Assembly (NCBI RefSeq): GCF_036226365.1
Contig: NZ_CP108462.1
Coordinates: forward strand, 9,408,501-9,472,500
Direction: 5' to 3'
DNA length: 64,000 nt
Source of the DNA: Streptomyces sp. NBC_01262
Lineage (GTDB): Bacteria > Actinomycetota > Actinomycetes > Streptomycetales > Streptomycetaceae
Part shown: positions 16,688 through 23,682 of the stretch, in pieces
Layout: each line of letters opens with the position of its first letter
Numbering within the stretch: the first letter of the stretch is position 1
Position numbers and translations under genes: made by a program
The notes under the pieces: generated by a model
What the model saw: the letters and a program-made list of their open reading frames with translations, nothing else
Told to the model about the DNA's origin: nothing
The model's database searches: none

Positions 16688-17716
16688 TCACGGCGTGGGC
16701 TGCGCCTCGATGACAGCGAAGGCCCCGGCCGGAGTCACGTTGACGCGGCGCAGGCCAGCCGCAGTGAACAGGGCGTCGAATTCGGTGAGTTGGCGCTCCC
16801 TGCCGCCTGTCATGTCGAGCATGTTCATATCCATCAAGGGGGCGAGTCCGGGCTGGCCGGGCTCACCGACCAGGTGATCGACGACGGCGATGCGGCCGCC
16901 GTCCGCGAGCTGCGCCCGGCAGTTTCGAAGGATGCAGACGCAGTCGGCGTCCTCCCAGTCGTGCAGGATGTACTTGAGGACGTAGAGGTCCGCCGGCGGA
17001 ACCGACTCGAAGAAGTCCCCGCCGACGGTGGTGAAACGCCCGGCCAGGCCCTCGGCCTCGGCGGCCTCGGCGGCGGCGGGGACGATGTGGGGCAGGTCGA
17101 AAACCCCGCCGTTGAGTTCGGGGTTGGCCCGCATCATGGCCCGGATGACGTCACCGCCGGCTCCGCCGATGTCCAGGGCGAGAGTGACGCCCTTCGTGTC
17201 CAGCACGGCGGCGATGTCGAGGGCGGATGCGCGTGACAGATTGCTCATCGACTCGGTGAAGGAAGACGCCTCGTTGAGGTGCTTGCCGAAGTAGTCGAAG
17301 ATGTTCGCCTCGCCGTGCGCCGCGGTGACCTGGTGCCGACCCGTTCGGACGGCCTCGGGGAATCTGCCCCACGGCAGCCAATGGCCCGGTGCCGACTGGG
17401 AGATGGCGAAATGCCGCAGCGAGTGGGGGTCGTCCTGCTGCAGCGTGCTCAGCAGAGATGTGCCGGTGAAGTGATGTCCGTCCTGGGAGGTCATCAGCCC
17501 CAGGGAAGCGCACGTGCGCATCAGCCGGCGGGTCGCGTCGGGGTCCGTGGATTCCGCCTCGGCGATCATTTCGGCGGTGTCGGTTCCCGCCGCGAGATGG
17601 TCCGCGAAGTTGTACAAGGCGGCAGCCCGAACTGCCTGGGTGACCCAGAAACCCGTCACCATGCCCATCATGCGCTCGTAGTCATGAGCGGCTGCGGACG
17701 GTCGTACGGTGGTCAA
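16688..17716 (-). CDS. SAM-dependent O-methyltransferase
   Basis: 342 residues of the plant-like/bacterial small-molecule O-methyltransferase family. An N-terminal dimerisation winged-helix domain (QAVRAAALYNFADHLAAG, about 24-41) is followed by the SAM site LALDIGGAGGD and motifs LYVLKYILHDWEDADC and GGRIAVVDHLVGE. The histidine in LHDWED is the usual catalytic base. Start: TTG with AAGGAG upstream. It methylates hydroxyls on aromatic or polyketide-like molecules; no biosynthetic core gene is adjacent. A dehalogenase/epoxide-hydrolase-like gene lies 101 bases upstream on the same strand and may be co-transcribed. Confidence 0.88.
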   Translation of the reverse strand: MTTVRPSAAAHDYERMMGMVTGFWVTQAVRAAALYNFADHLAAGTDTAEMIAEAESTDPDATRRLMRTCASLGLMTSQDGHHFTGTSLLSTLQQDDPHSLRHFAISQSAPGHWLPWGRFPEAVRTGRHQVTAAHGEANIFDYFGKHLNEASSFTESMSNLSRASALDIAAVLDTKGVTLALDIGGAGGDVIRAMMRANPELNGGVFDLPHIVPAAAEAAEAEGLAGRFTTVGGDFFESVPPADLYVLKYILHDWEDADCVCILRNCRAQLADGGRIAVVDHLVGEPGQPGLAPLMDMNMLDMTGGRERQLTEFDALFTAAGLRRVNVTPAGAFAVIEAQPTP

Positions 17717-17817
17717 TTCAATCTCCTTTACTGGGCGACGGCATGATGCCGCCGCCGAAGGCTGGGGCCCACTTACTCCGCGGCGAGTGCGAAGCCGTCA
17801 CAGCTCGCACTGGCCTT

Positions 17818-18705
17818 TCAACGCGCCTGCGCCCGGCGCAGGAAGTCGACGACCAGGTCCGTCGTCGCCTGCGGTTGCTCTTCCGTGATCCAGTGGCCGC
17901 AATCCGGGATAACTGCGTCTTCGACGTCGTCGGCGACACACCGCAGCACCTCGCCGATCCCAGGGCCGAACGTGGCTTCGCCGCCGAAGGCCAGGACCGG
18001 CATCTGAAGCTTGCCCTGCGCAAGGAATGCCCTGTTGTCGGCCGCATCCTGGCTGAACGCCAGGAACTGGGCAAAGCTCGCTCGCATTGCGCCGGGCTGC
18101 GCATAGAGCGCCGCGTAATGCTGGCGCTTCGCTTCGTCAAACCGCTTCGGGTCCGCGGAGAGTTCGTTCCAGAAGCGGTCGAGATAGATGCGCTCGCGGC
18201 CGTCGACCAGGCGTTCCATGTCGTGACCACCGAAGCCGAAGTGCCACATGGTCGGATCCTGGGTGATCTGGTCCCAGGGCCCGATGCCGGGCAGCGGTGC
18301 ATCGATCGCCACCCATCGGCTCACGCGCTCGGGGTGGGTGGCGACAGCTGCGAAGCCGACCATGATGCCGATGTCGTGCGTCACCAATTCGCTCGTACGC
18401 ACGCCCAGGGCGTCCAGGACGCCCCAAACGTCCGCCGCCTGGGTCTTCTTGTCGTAGCCGCCGTAAGGCTTCGACGAGAGACCCAACCCGCGCAGGTCGG
18501 GCGCGACAACCGTGTGGTCCTCGATGAGCGCGCTCGCCAGATGACCCCACATGTCGCCCGTTGTGCCGAAGCCGTGGAGCATGACGACCGCTGGACCGTG
18601 CCCGCCGACGCGTACGTGGATCCTGGCGCCGTTGGTTTCGATCTCACGCGACTCCATGCCGGCCGGGAAGGGGTGGATGCCATCGTGATGACTGTTGTCG
18701 TTCAT
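17818..18705 (-). CDS. Alpha/beta hydrolase, epoxide hydrolase/haloacetate dehalogenase-like
   Basis: 295 residues. Oxyanion motif LHGFGTTGDMW (about 43-53). The nucleophile elbow is THDIGIMVG with Asp111, not serine, which places the enzyme with epoxide hydrolases and haloalkanoate dehalogenases. The catalytic His is in DCGHWITEE near the C-terminus. Asp-based chemistry opens an epoxide or displaces a halide through an ester intermediate. Start at 18705 has GGAGTAGGCG before it. It is the first gene of a minus-strand group with the O-methyltransferase. Confidence 0.85.
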   Translation of the reverse strand: MNDNSHHDGIHPFPAGMESREIETNGARIHVRVGGHGPAVVMLHGFGTTGDMWGHLASALIEDHTVVAPDLRGLGLSSKPYGGYDKKTQAADVWGVLDALGVRTSELVTHDIGIMVGFAAVATHPERVSRWVAIDAPLPGIGPWDQITQDPTMWHFGFGGHDMERLVDGRERIYLDRFWNELSADPKRFDEAKRQHYAALYAQPGAMRASFAQFLAFSQDAADNRAFLAQGKLQMPVLAFGGEATFGPGIGEVLRCVADDVEDAVIPDCGHWITEEQPQATTDLVVDFLRRAQAR

Positions 18706-18967
18706 CGCCTACTCCGGGGTTGAAGGGAACACGGGCTGTGGATCAGAAGCCGATCCGCGCCACATCAGCGAAGCTAGCCGACCGGTCAACTAGGGTCCAC
18801 CGCGCGCCGGATGCCGTTCCCGCGGGGCAAACCGCTGACCTGTGGTGGAAGGAAGGGGCTATCAGCAGAGAGGAAGCCGGTCGTGATTTCTTCCCGCCCG
18901 GAGCGCAGCGTGACCCCATGGGTGCCGGGAGAGAAGGCCCCGTCCCTGTCCACTGGAAGGATCCGCC

Positions 18968-19172
18968 GTGCGCACCAACGACCCGTTCGCCCGCCTCCCC
19001 GAGGTGCCCCGCTTCACCGACACCGGCACCACGGTGTCCGACGGTACGAAGAGCTACGCGGTGACGGTGTACGACCCGGACGCCCCGACCGGCTCCGGCT
19101 ACACACCCTTGACGTCGAGCAGATCGGCGTACCCGCCGAGGCCACCCCGGCCTACCTCGGCTTCACCATGGG
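18968..19172 (+). pseudogene. Decayed PEBP (YbhB/YbcL) gene
   Basis: GTG 18968 with GGAAGGA upstream starts an N-terminus typical of the YbhB/YbcL Raf-kinase-inhibitor-like family (NDPFARLPEVPRFTDTGTTVSDG). Then most of the protein is missing: the ligand-site stretch VYDPDAPTGSG follows directly. From about 19100 the C-terminal family motif continues in another frame (LHTLDVEQIGVPAEATPAYL). At least two deletions and one frameshift have occurred, so no functional product is expected. Confidence 0.72.
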
Positions 19173-19200
19173 ATCTCCGCGACGATATTCACGATCAGAG

Positions 19201-19265
19201 GCGTTCGCTAAAACGAACGCTGGGTTTACTACCCAGGGAGTTCGGTATAGTGAACGTATGGTTCA
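19201..19265 (+). promoter_or_regulatory. Promoter with stacked inverted repeats upstream of XRE-cupin operon
   Basis: GCGTTCG-N6-CGAACGC (19201-19220) and TGGGT-N5-ACCCA (19221-19235) are perfect inverted repeats. GTTC-N8-GAAC (19240-19255) overlaps the -10 box TATAGT (19246-19251), and TGAAC-N5-GTTCA (19251-19265) covers the start codon at 19258, which lies six bases after the -10 box. GTTC/GAAC half-sites recur, suggesting cooperative binding by the XRE regulator (inference). Confidence 0.6.
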
Positions 19266-19422
19266 TTCAATCGGGGCTCTTGGGGCAGCCGTCGAGCACT
19301 GCCTGTCGCGCATCGAGTTCCAGGCGCCCCAGTCCGACGCGCGGCGCGTGGTGCTGCCGACGCTGAAGGTCAGGAAGGGCCGCATCCGCGTGTCCTATGC
19401 CGCAACGCACAGGAGCCGCTGA
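19258..19422 (+). CDS. 54-residue leader ORF, uncharacterised
   Basis: Starts at an ATG six bases after a TATAGT -10 box, so it would be the first codon of a leaderless transcript. It ends exactly at the next gene (TGATG, one-base overlap). The sequence begins MVHSIGALGAAVEHCLSRIE and ends in a basic tail; I recognise no family. It may be a true small protein, a remnant fused to the promoter, or a leader peptide that couples translation to the XRE-cupin gene. Confidence 0.45.
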   Translation: MVHSIGALGAAVEHCLSRIEFQAPQSDARRVVLPTLKVRKGRIRVSYAATHRSR

Positions 19423-19997
19423 TGACGCCCCCGCCGTCCGGACGCCAGCCGGTGAGCAGTACCGCGGCCGCGGTCGGTGCGAAGATCCGCCTGCGCCGCC
19501 AGCAGCGCGGCATGAGCGCCGCGGAGATGGCCCGGCGCGCAGGGCTGAGCAAGGCCACGCTGTCGCAGTTGGAGGCCGGCAACGGCAATCCGACGATCGA
19601 CACCCTGGACGCGATCGCGATCGCCCTGCGCATCCCGATCGCCGACCTGCTGGCGCGTGACGCCGACACAGGGCCGGTCTTCCGGCCCGGCACGGACATC
19701 GAGCCGGGCGAGGTCTCGCGGGAACTGCTGCGCCGCATCAGCAGCGGCAACAGCCTGGAGATCTGGCGGCTGCGTATCCCGCCCGAGACGGAGCTTCCGG
19801 GCGTGCCGCACGCCACCGGCACGATCGAGCACCTGCTCATCGCCACCGGCTACGTCACCGCAGGCCCCGTCGACGCCCCGCAGGATCTGGGCCCCGGCGA
19901 CATGCTCGCCTTCGCCGGAGACGCCCCGCACTTCTACCGCACCGGCGCCGAGGAAGTGGACATCACCGTCGTCTTCGCCTCGCCCATCAGCAGCTGA
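19422..19997 (+). CDS. XRE-family regulator with cupin domain
   Basis: 191 residues. Helix-turn-helix at about 15-70 (IRLRRQQRGMSAAEMARRAG, LSKATLSQLEAGNGNPTIDTL). C-terminal cupin-type sensor domain (LPGVPHATGTIEHLLIATGYV, GPGDMLAFAGDAPHFYRT). This XRE-cupin class usually represses small-molecule metabolism genes and responds to a ligand in the cupin barrel. AGGAG lies 6 bases before the ATG. The threonine aldolase gene follows by 48 bases and is its likely target; the stacked inverted repeats upstream are likely its own operator. Confidence 0.9.
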   Translation: MTPPPSGRQPVSSTAAAVGAKIRLRRQQRGMSAAEMARRAGLSKATLSQLEAGNGNPTIDTLDAIAIALRIPIADLLARDADTGPVFRPGTDIEPGEVSRELLRRISSGNSLEIWRLRIPPETELPGVPHATGTIEHLLIATGYVTAGPVDAPQDLGPGDMLAFAGDAPHFYRTGAEEVDITVVFASPISS

Positions 19998-20018
19998 GAC
20001 CTCATCAGCTGAGACCTC
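19991..20018. repeat. 13-bp direct duplication across the stop codon
   Basis: CAGCTGAGACCTC occurs at 19991-20003 and again at 20006-20018. The first copy contains the TGA stop of the XRE-cupin gene, so a 15-base segment including the stop was duplicated in tandem. Confidence 0.8.
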
Positions 20019-20045
20019 GGTAACTGACCCCAAGGAAGACCCCTC

Positions 20046-21107
20046 ATGAGCCCCACCCTCGCCATCACCCCCTCCAACCGTGCCTTCATCAGCGACAACA
20101 TGGCCGGGGCGTCCCCGCAGATAGCCCGGGCCGTCGCCGACGCGGCCGCCGGGCAGGTACTGCCGTACGGCAATGATCCCTTCACCGACAGCGCCCGCCG
20201 CAGGCTCGGCGAGGTCTTCGAGCGGGACGTCGATGTCTTCCCGGTCTCCACCGGGTCCGCCGCCAACGGCCTGAGCCTGGCCGCCCTCACCCCGCCGTGG
20301 GGCAGCGTGCTGTCGCACCCCGACAGCCACATCAACCACGACGAATGCGGCGCTCCGGAGTTCTTCACGGGCGGCGCCAAGCTCGTCGGTGTGCCGGGCC
20401 CCGACAGCAAGATCGACCCCGAGGCGCTGCGGGCGGCGGTGCGCCGCCGGGCCGGTGACGTGCACAGCGTGCAGCCGTCGGCGGTGAGCATCAGCCAGGC
20501 CACCGAGAGCGGCAGCGTCTACACCCTGGAGGAGATCCGCCGCCTGTCCGCCATCGCCAAGGACGCGGGCCTGCGCGTCCACATGGACGGCGCGCGCTTT
20601 GCCAACGCCCTGGACCATCTCGGCGCCACCCCGGCCGAGATGACCTGGAAGGCCGGCATCGACGTGCTGTCCTTCGGCGCCACCAAGAACGGCGCGATGA
20701 CCGCCGACGCCATCGTCTCCTTCGACCCCGCACTCGCCACCGAGCTGGCCTTCCGCGCCAAGCGCGCCGGCCAGCTCGCCTCCAAGATGCGCTTCCACGC
20801 GGCCCAGATCGACGCGTACCTCACCGACGGCCTGTGGCTGCGCAATGCCCGCCAGGCGAACGCGATGGCCACCCGGCTCGGCGACGGCCTCAAGGCCATC
20901 CCCGGCACCGGCCTGCTGGCCACCCCGCAGGCCAACATCCTTTTCTGCCGCCTGCCCCAGCAGGTTACCGAGGGGCTCCTCGCAGAGGGCTACGCCTTCT
21001 ATCACGACCGCTGGGAGCCGGGGATCGTCCGGTTCGTCACGGCCTTCTCCCACAGCGCCGACGACATCGACCAGCTCCTCGACGCGGTCCGCCGCCACAC
21101 CCGCTGA
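20046..21107 (+). CDS. ltaE: Low-specificity L-threonine aldolase
   Basis: 353 residues. PLP-dependent fold type I enzyme that splits L-threonine or allo-threonine to glycine and acetaldehyde. Family markers: the early SDNMAGASPQI stretch, HINHDE (His98), HMDGARFANAL with PLP-binding Asp181, and the Schiff-base lysine in SFGATKNGAM (Lys214). Length is normal. It follows the XRE-cupin regulator in the same direction and is probably in the same operon, giving local control of threonine/glycine interconversion or of related beta-hydroxy amino acids. Confidence 0.9.
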   Translation: MSPTLAITPSNRAFISDNMAGASPQIARAVADAAAGQVLPYGNDPFTDSARRRLGEVFERDVDVFPVSTGSAANGLSLAALTPPWGSVLSHPDSHINHDECGAPEFFTGGAKLVGVPGPDSKIDPEALRAAVRRRAGDVHSVQPSAVSISQATESGSVYTLEEIRRLSAIAKDAGLRVHMDGARFANALDHLGATPAEMTWKAGIDVLSFGATKNGAMTADAIVSFDPALATELAFRAKRAGQLASKMRFHAAQIDAYLTDGLWLRNARQANAMATRLGDGLKAIPGTGLLATPQANILFCRLPQQVTEGLLAEGYAFYHDRWEPGIVRFVTAFSHSADDIDQLLDAVRRHTR

Positions 21108-21117
21108 TCGCGCTGCG

Positions 21118-21459
21118 CTACGCCGATCCGGAGTCGCCCGCTGTGGGAAGGCTGACGATCGCCCGCAGTCCGCCGTCGGGGCTTTGCCCGAGGTGGAGGG
21201 CGCCGTGGTGGAGGTGGGCCTGCTGCTCGACGAGGGCGAGGCCGAGACCGGAACCGGGCGCGCGGGTTCGGGCGCCGCGGGTGAAGCGTTCTTTCATGGC
21301 GTGGCGTTGGTCGGGCGGGATGCCGGGGCGGTCGTCGCTGACGGCGATCCGGGCGGTGGTGGCGTCGTGGGTGAGGCGGATGTCGACGGCGAGCCGGTAG
21401 GTGACGTGGGGGTGGCGGCGTGCGGCGTGGGTGACGGCTTCGGTGAGGAGGTCGGTCAT
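21118..21459 (-). pseudogene. Histidine kinase C-terminal fragment (HATPase only)
   Basis: About 113 residues holding only the ATPase module of a sensor kinase: an N-box-like LLTEAVTHAARRHP, G1 box RIAVSDDRPGIPPDQ, F-box MKERFTRG and G2 box GSGLGLALVEQQAHLH. The histidine box, sensor and membrane segments that should precede it are absent. Sequence upstream to 21639 has lower GC and looks non-coding. Best read as a 3' remnant of a larger kinase gene. An independent HATPase protein seems less likely because conserved residues around the N-box are altered. Confidence 0.65.
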
Positions 21460-21768
21460 GGGCGATAAAGGGGCAATAAAGACTTCCTGTTCGGCTGCCG
21501 AACATTCGTGCGCATTCAGGAATTCACTCCTCCGGCTGGCGTGTGGGGCCAGGCGGCCGTGCTCAGTAGGGCGTCGGCTTGGGGTGTGCCTCCGTACTCG
21601 AAGTGCGCGATGCCCTTTCCTCGGCGGAGATCGGGGCACGACGAGACTGGTCCGTTTTAGTCACGCTATCGCTACACTTCGTAGTCGAGAGATGCCGGAA
21701 ACGGGGGAGATGGTGAGTTCTGCCCTGAATGCGGTGACAGTCGGCCGTGTACGTGATGAGGGGTATCC
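21460..21768. other. Gene-free stretch with a perfect palindrome
   Basis: 309 bases of lower GC content than the surroundings. TGTTCGG (21488-21494), CTG, CCGAACA (21498-21504) is a perfect 7-bp inverted repeat, possibly a regulator site or a hairpin. The right end should hold the promoter of the DUF4232 lipoprotein. No coding fragment was recognised. Confidence 0.5.
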
Positions 21769-22365
21769 ATGCACCACCGCACCATCCGCCGGGCCGTGAC
21801 GGTGGCGGCCCTGGTTCCGGCCGCCGCCGTGCTCATCGGCTGCACGGCGACCGCCACCGACGCTTCCGGCGCCGCGGCCGCTCCCGCCGCCTCCGCCCCG
21901 GCGCACCGCGCCGTCGTGGTGCGCCCCTGCACCGCGGCCGTGCTGAAGGTTTCGCCGGCTCATCAGGCCGCCCACCGTCCCGCGGGCACCGGGACCGGGG
22001 CCGCGATCGTGGCCTTCACCAACACCGGCAGGACCGCCTGCACCCTGAAGGGATTCCCCACCGTCGCCGGGGCGGGCAACGGTTCCCCGCAGCTCAACGT
22101 CCCGCTGAGGGTGCGGCACAGCGGCGCCGCTTCCACGGTCCGGCTGGCGCACGGCGCCCGGGCCTGGGTGAAGCTCACCTTCGTCCAGGTCCAGGGCGAG
22201 GGTGACGGATACTGCGTCTCCGGTTCGGCACCGGTGGTGTACCCCACCGTGGTGATCGGGCTGCCGGGGGCCGGAAAGCACCAGACCGCCCTGGATGACG
22301 GGCAGTTCGCCGAGTGCGACGACACCGTTACCGTCACCGCCCTGACCGTCAGGAAGCCCACCTGA
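21769..22365 (+). CDS. DUF4232-domain lipoprotein
   Basis: 198 residues. Signal peptide with a lipobox (VLIGC, Cys25) predicts lipid anchoring on the outer face of the membrane. An Ala-rich linker is followed by a DUF4232 beta-sandwich (IVAFTNTGRTACTLKGFPTV, then WVKLTFVQVQ and a conserved C-terminal Cys in FAECDD). DUF4232 proteins are abundant in Streptomyces; their role is not established. It stands alone, before the PadR operon. Confidence 0.88.
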   Translation: MHHRTIRRAVTVAALVPAAAVLIGCTATATDASGAAAAPAASAPAHRAVVVRPCTAAVLKVSPAHQAAHRPAGTGTGAAIVAFTNTGRTACTLKGFPTVAGAGNGSPQLNVPLRVRHSGAASTVRLAHGARAWVKLTFVQVQGEGDGYCVSGSAPVVYPTVVIGLPGAGKHQTALDDGQFAECDDTVTVTALTVRKPT

Positions 22366-22420
22366 CCGCCGCGCCACGGGCGGGGAACGCGAGAGCAGGG
22401 CGCCGTGATGGACCACGTAT

Positions 22421-22457
22421 CTAGACATACCATATACAGGCTATGTAGAGTACGGGT
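22421..22457 (+). promoter_or_regulatory. Leaderless promoter of the PadR-HD operon
   Basis: -35 TAGACA (22422-22427), 18-base spacer, -10 TAGAGT (22446-22451), then six bases to the ATG at 22458. The AT-rich sequence between (CTAGACATAC at 22421-22430 and CTATGTAG at 22441-22448) forms an imperfect inverted repeat, a plausible autoregulatory site for the PadR protein (inference). Confidence 0.6.
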
Positions 22458-22805
22458 ATGGGTACGCCGCGTATGACCCTGCAGACCCAACTGGTCCTGC
22501 GGGCGCTGCTGGAGGACCCCGCCAAGGAGCGCTACGGCCTTGAGCTGTGCGACCTGGCGGGACTGCCGTCGGGCACGATCTACCCCATCCTCGCCCGGCT
22601 GGAAGGCGTCGGCTGGGTGACCAGCATCTGGGAGGACCCGGCTGTCCACGAGGCGGCCGGGCGCCCGCGCCGCCGCTTCTACCGCATCACCACCGACGGC
22701 GCCGAACAGGCCCGCGACGCACTCGCCCGCACCTACCGCTCCGGCAAGCGGCCGATCCCGGGCTGGGTCGCCGCCCAGCCCGGCACCGGCGGGGGACGGT
22801 CATGA
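22458..22805 (+). CDS. PadR-family transcriptional regulator
   Basis: 115 residues, a short single-domain PadR protein. Winged helix: RMTLQTQLVLRALLED, the recognition region SGTIYPILARLEGVGWV (about 37-53) and the wing with RPRRRFYRITTDGAEQAR. PadR proteins repress adjacent genes and release DNA on ligand binding or a signal. The start directly follows a -10 box by six bases (leaderless). The stop overlaps the next ATG by four bases, so it is translationally coupled to a hydrolase-only RelA/SpoT-like gene. Confidence 0.9.
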   Translation: MGTPRMTLQTQLVLRALLEDPAKERYGLELCDLAGLPSGTIYPILARLEGVGWVTSIWEDPAVHEAAGRPRRRFYRITTDGAEQARDALARTYRSGKRPIPGWVAAQPGTGGGRS

Positions 22806-23641
22806 GGCGCCCGCAGCGGTTAGGCGCAGGGCCGGGCGCTCATCCGGAAGCTGCCGCGGAGCCGGCGTTCGGGGCCCTGCTGGCGGCCGTTCGGGCCCGG
22901 GACCCGCAAGCGGACGCGGCGCTGGTCGAGCGCGCCTACGCGGTGGCCGCGCACTGGCACCACGGCCAGAAACGCAAAAGCGGTCGCCCTTACATCACCC
23001 ACCCGATCGCGGTCGCGACGATCGTCGCCGACCTCGGTATGGACCACCAGGTGGTGTGCGCAGCTCTGCTGCACGACCTCCTAGAGGACACGGCGTATCC
23101 CGCGGACCGGCTCGGCGAGGAATTCGGCGAGGAGATCGCCGACCTGGTCGCCGCACTGGCTGATGCCACGCGAGTTCGGCGGGCTCTGGCATTGCTCGCG
23201 GACCGGACGCTGACTCTGCCGGACCGCGAGCGAGCCGTCCTGGTGCTCAAACTGGCCGATCGGCTGCACAACATACGCACCGTCCGCTTCATGGCCCGGG
23301 CCACCCAACTGCGCAAGGCCCAGGAGACCCTGGACATCCAGGCCCCGGCGGCCCGCGCGCTCGGGCTGGACGCGCTGAGCAGCGAACTCCAGAACCTCGC
23401 CTCGGCCACCCTGCGCCCACCCGTGCGCGTCCGCACGGTTTCCCAGCGGGTGCTGGCCGCAACCACCCTGCTGCTGCCTCCCACCGTGCGGGCGCGGTGG
23501 CTGGAGGAGTGGATCGGCGAACTGGCCACGCTCCCAACCCGCCCTGCACGAACCCGCTTCACCGCCCGGGTGCTGCTCGGCATACCGCGCCTGTCACTCA
23601 TCCTCCACCACCCACCCCGGTCGGGTGATGTCCCCTGGTGA
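22802..23641 (+). CDS. HD-domain protein, RelA/SpoT hydrolase-like, without synthetase domain
   Basis: 279 residues. Residues 45-205 match the (p)ppGpp hydrolase half of RelA/SpoT proteins: HGQKRKSGRPYITHP (54-68, His54 and His67), ALLHDLLEDT with the HD pair 91-92 and ED 95-96, and LKLADRLHNIRT with Asp153 and Asn157. These supply the Mn-binding HD site. The sequence stops matching just after the linker start (ALGLDALSSELQNLA), where Rel enzymes continue into a synthetase. It ends with about 70 residues containing RWLEEWIGELATLP, a motif I associate with PadR-linked Streptomyces proteins. Hydrolysis of ppGpp or another phosphorylated nucleotide is inferred. Confidence 0.85.
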   Translation: MRRPQRLGAGPGAHPEAAAEPAFGALLAAVRARDPQADAALVERAYAVAAHWHHGQKRKSGRPYITHPIAVATIVADLGMDHQVVCAALLHDLLEDTAYPADRLGEEFGEEIADLVAALADATRVRRALALLADRTLTLPDRERAVLVLKLADRLHNIRTVRFMARATQLRKAQETLDIQAPAARALGLDALSSELQNLASATLRPPVRVRTVSQRVLAATTLLLPPTVRARWLEEWIGELATLPTRPARTRFTARVLLGIPRLSLILHHPPRSGDVPW

Positions 23642-23682
23642 GCGCGACGGCAGTCAGGATCGCCGGAGCGCTCGGCCCGTGC

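Noticed and set aside
19251-19265. LexA-box-like TGAAC-N5-GTTCA
   Set aside because: Actinobacterial SOS boxes have a four-base centre and CGAAC/GTTCG arms; this one has five and lacks the outer bases. Better explained as part of the regulator's own repeats.
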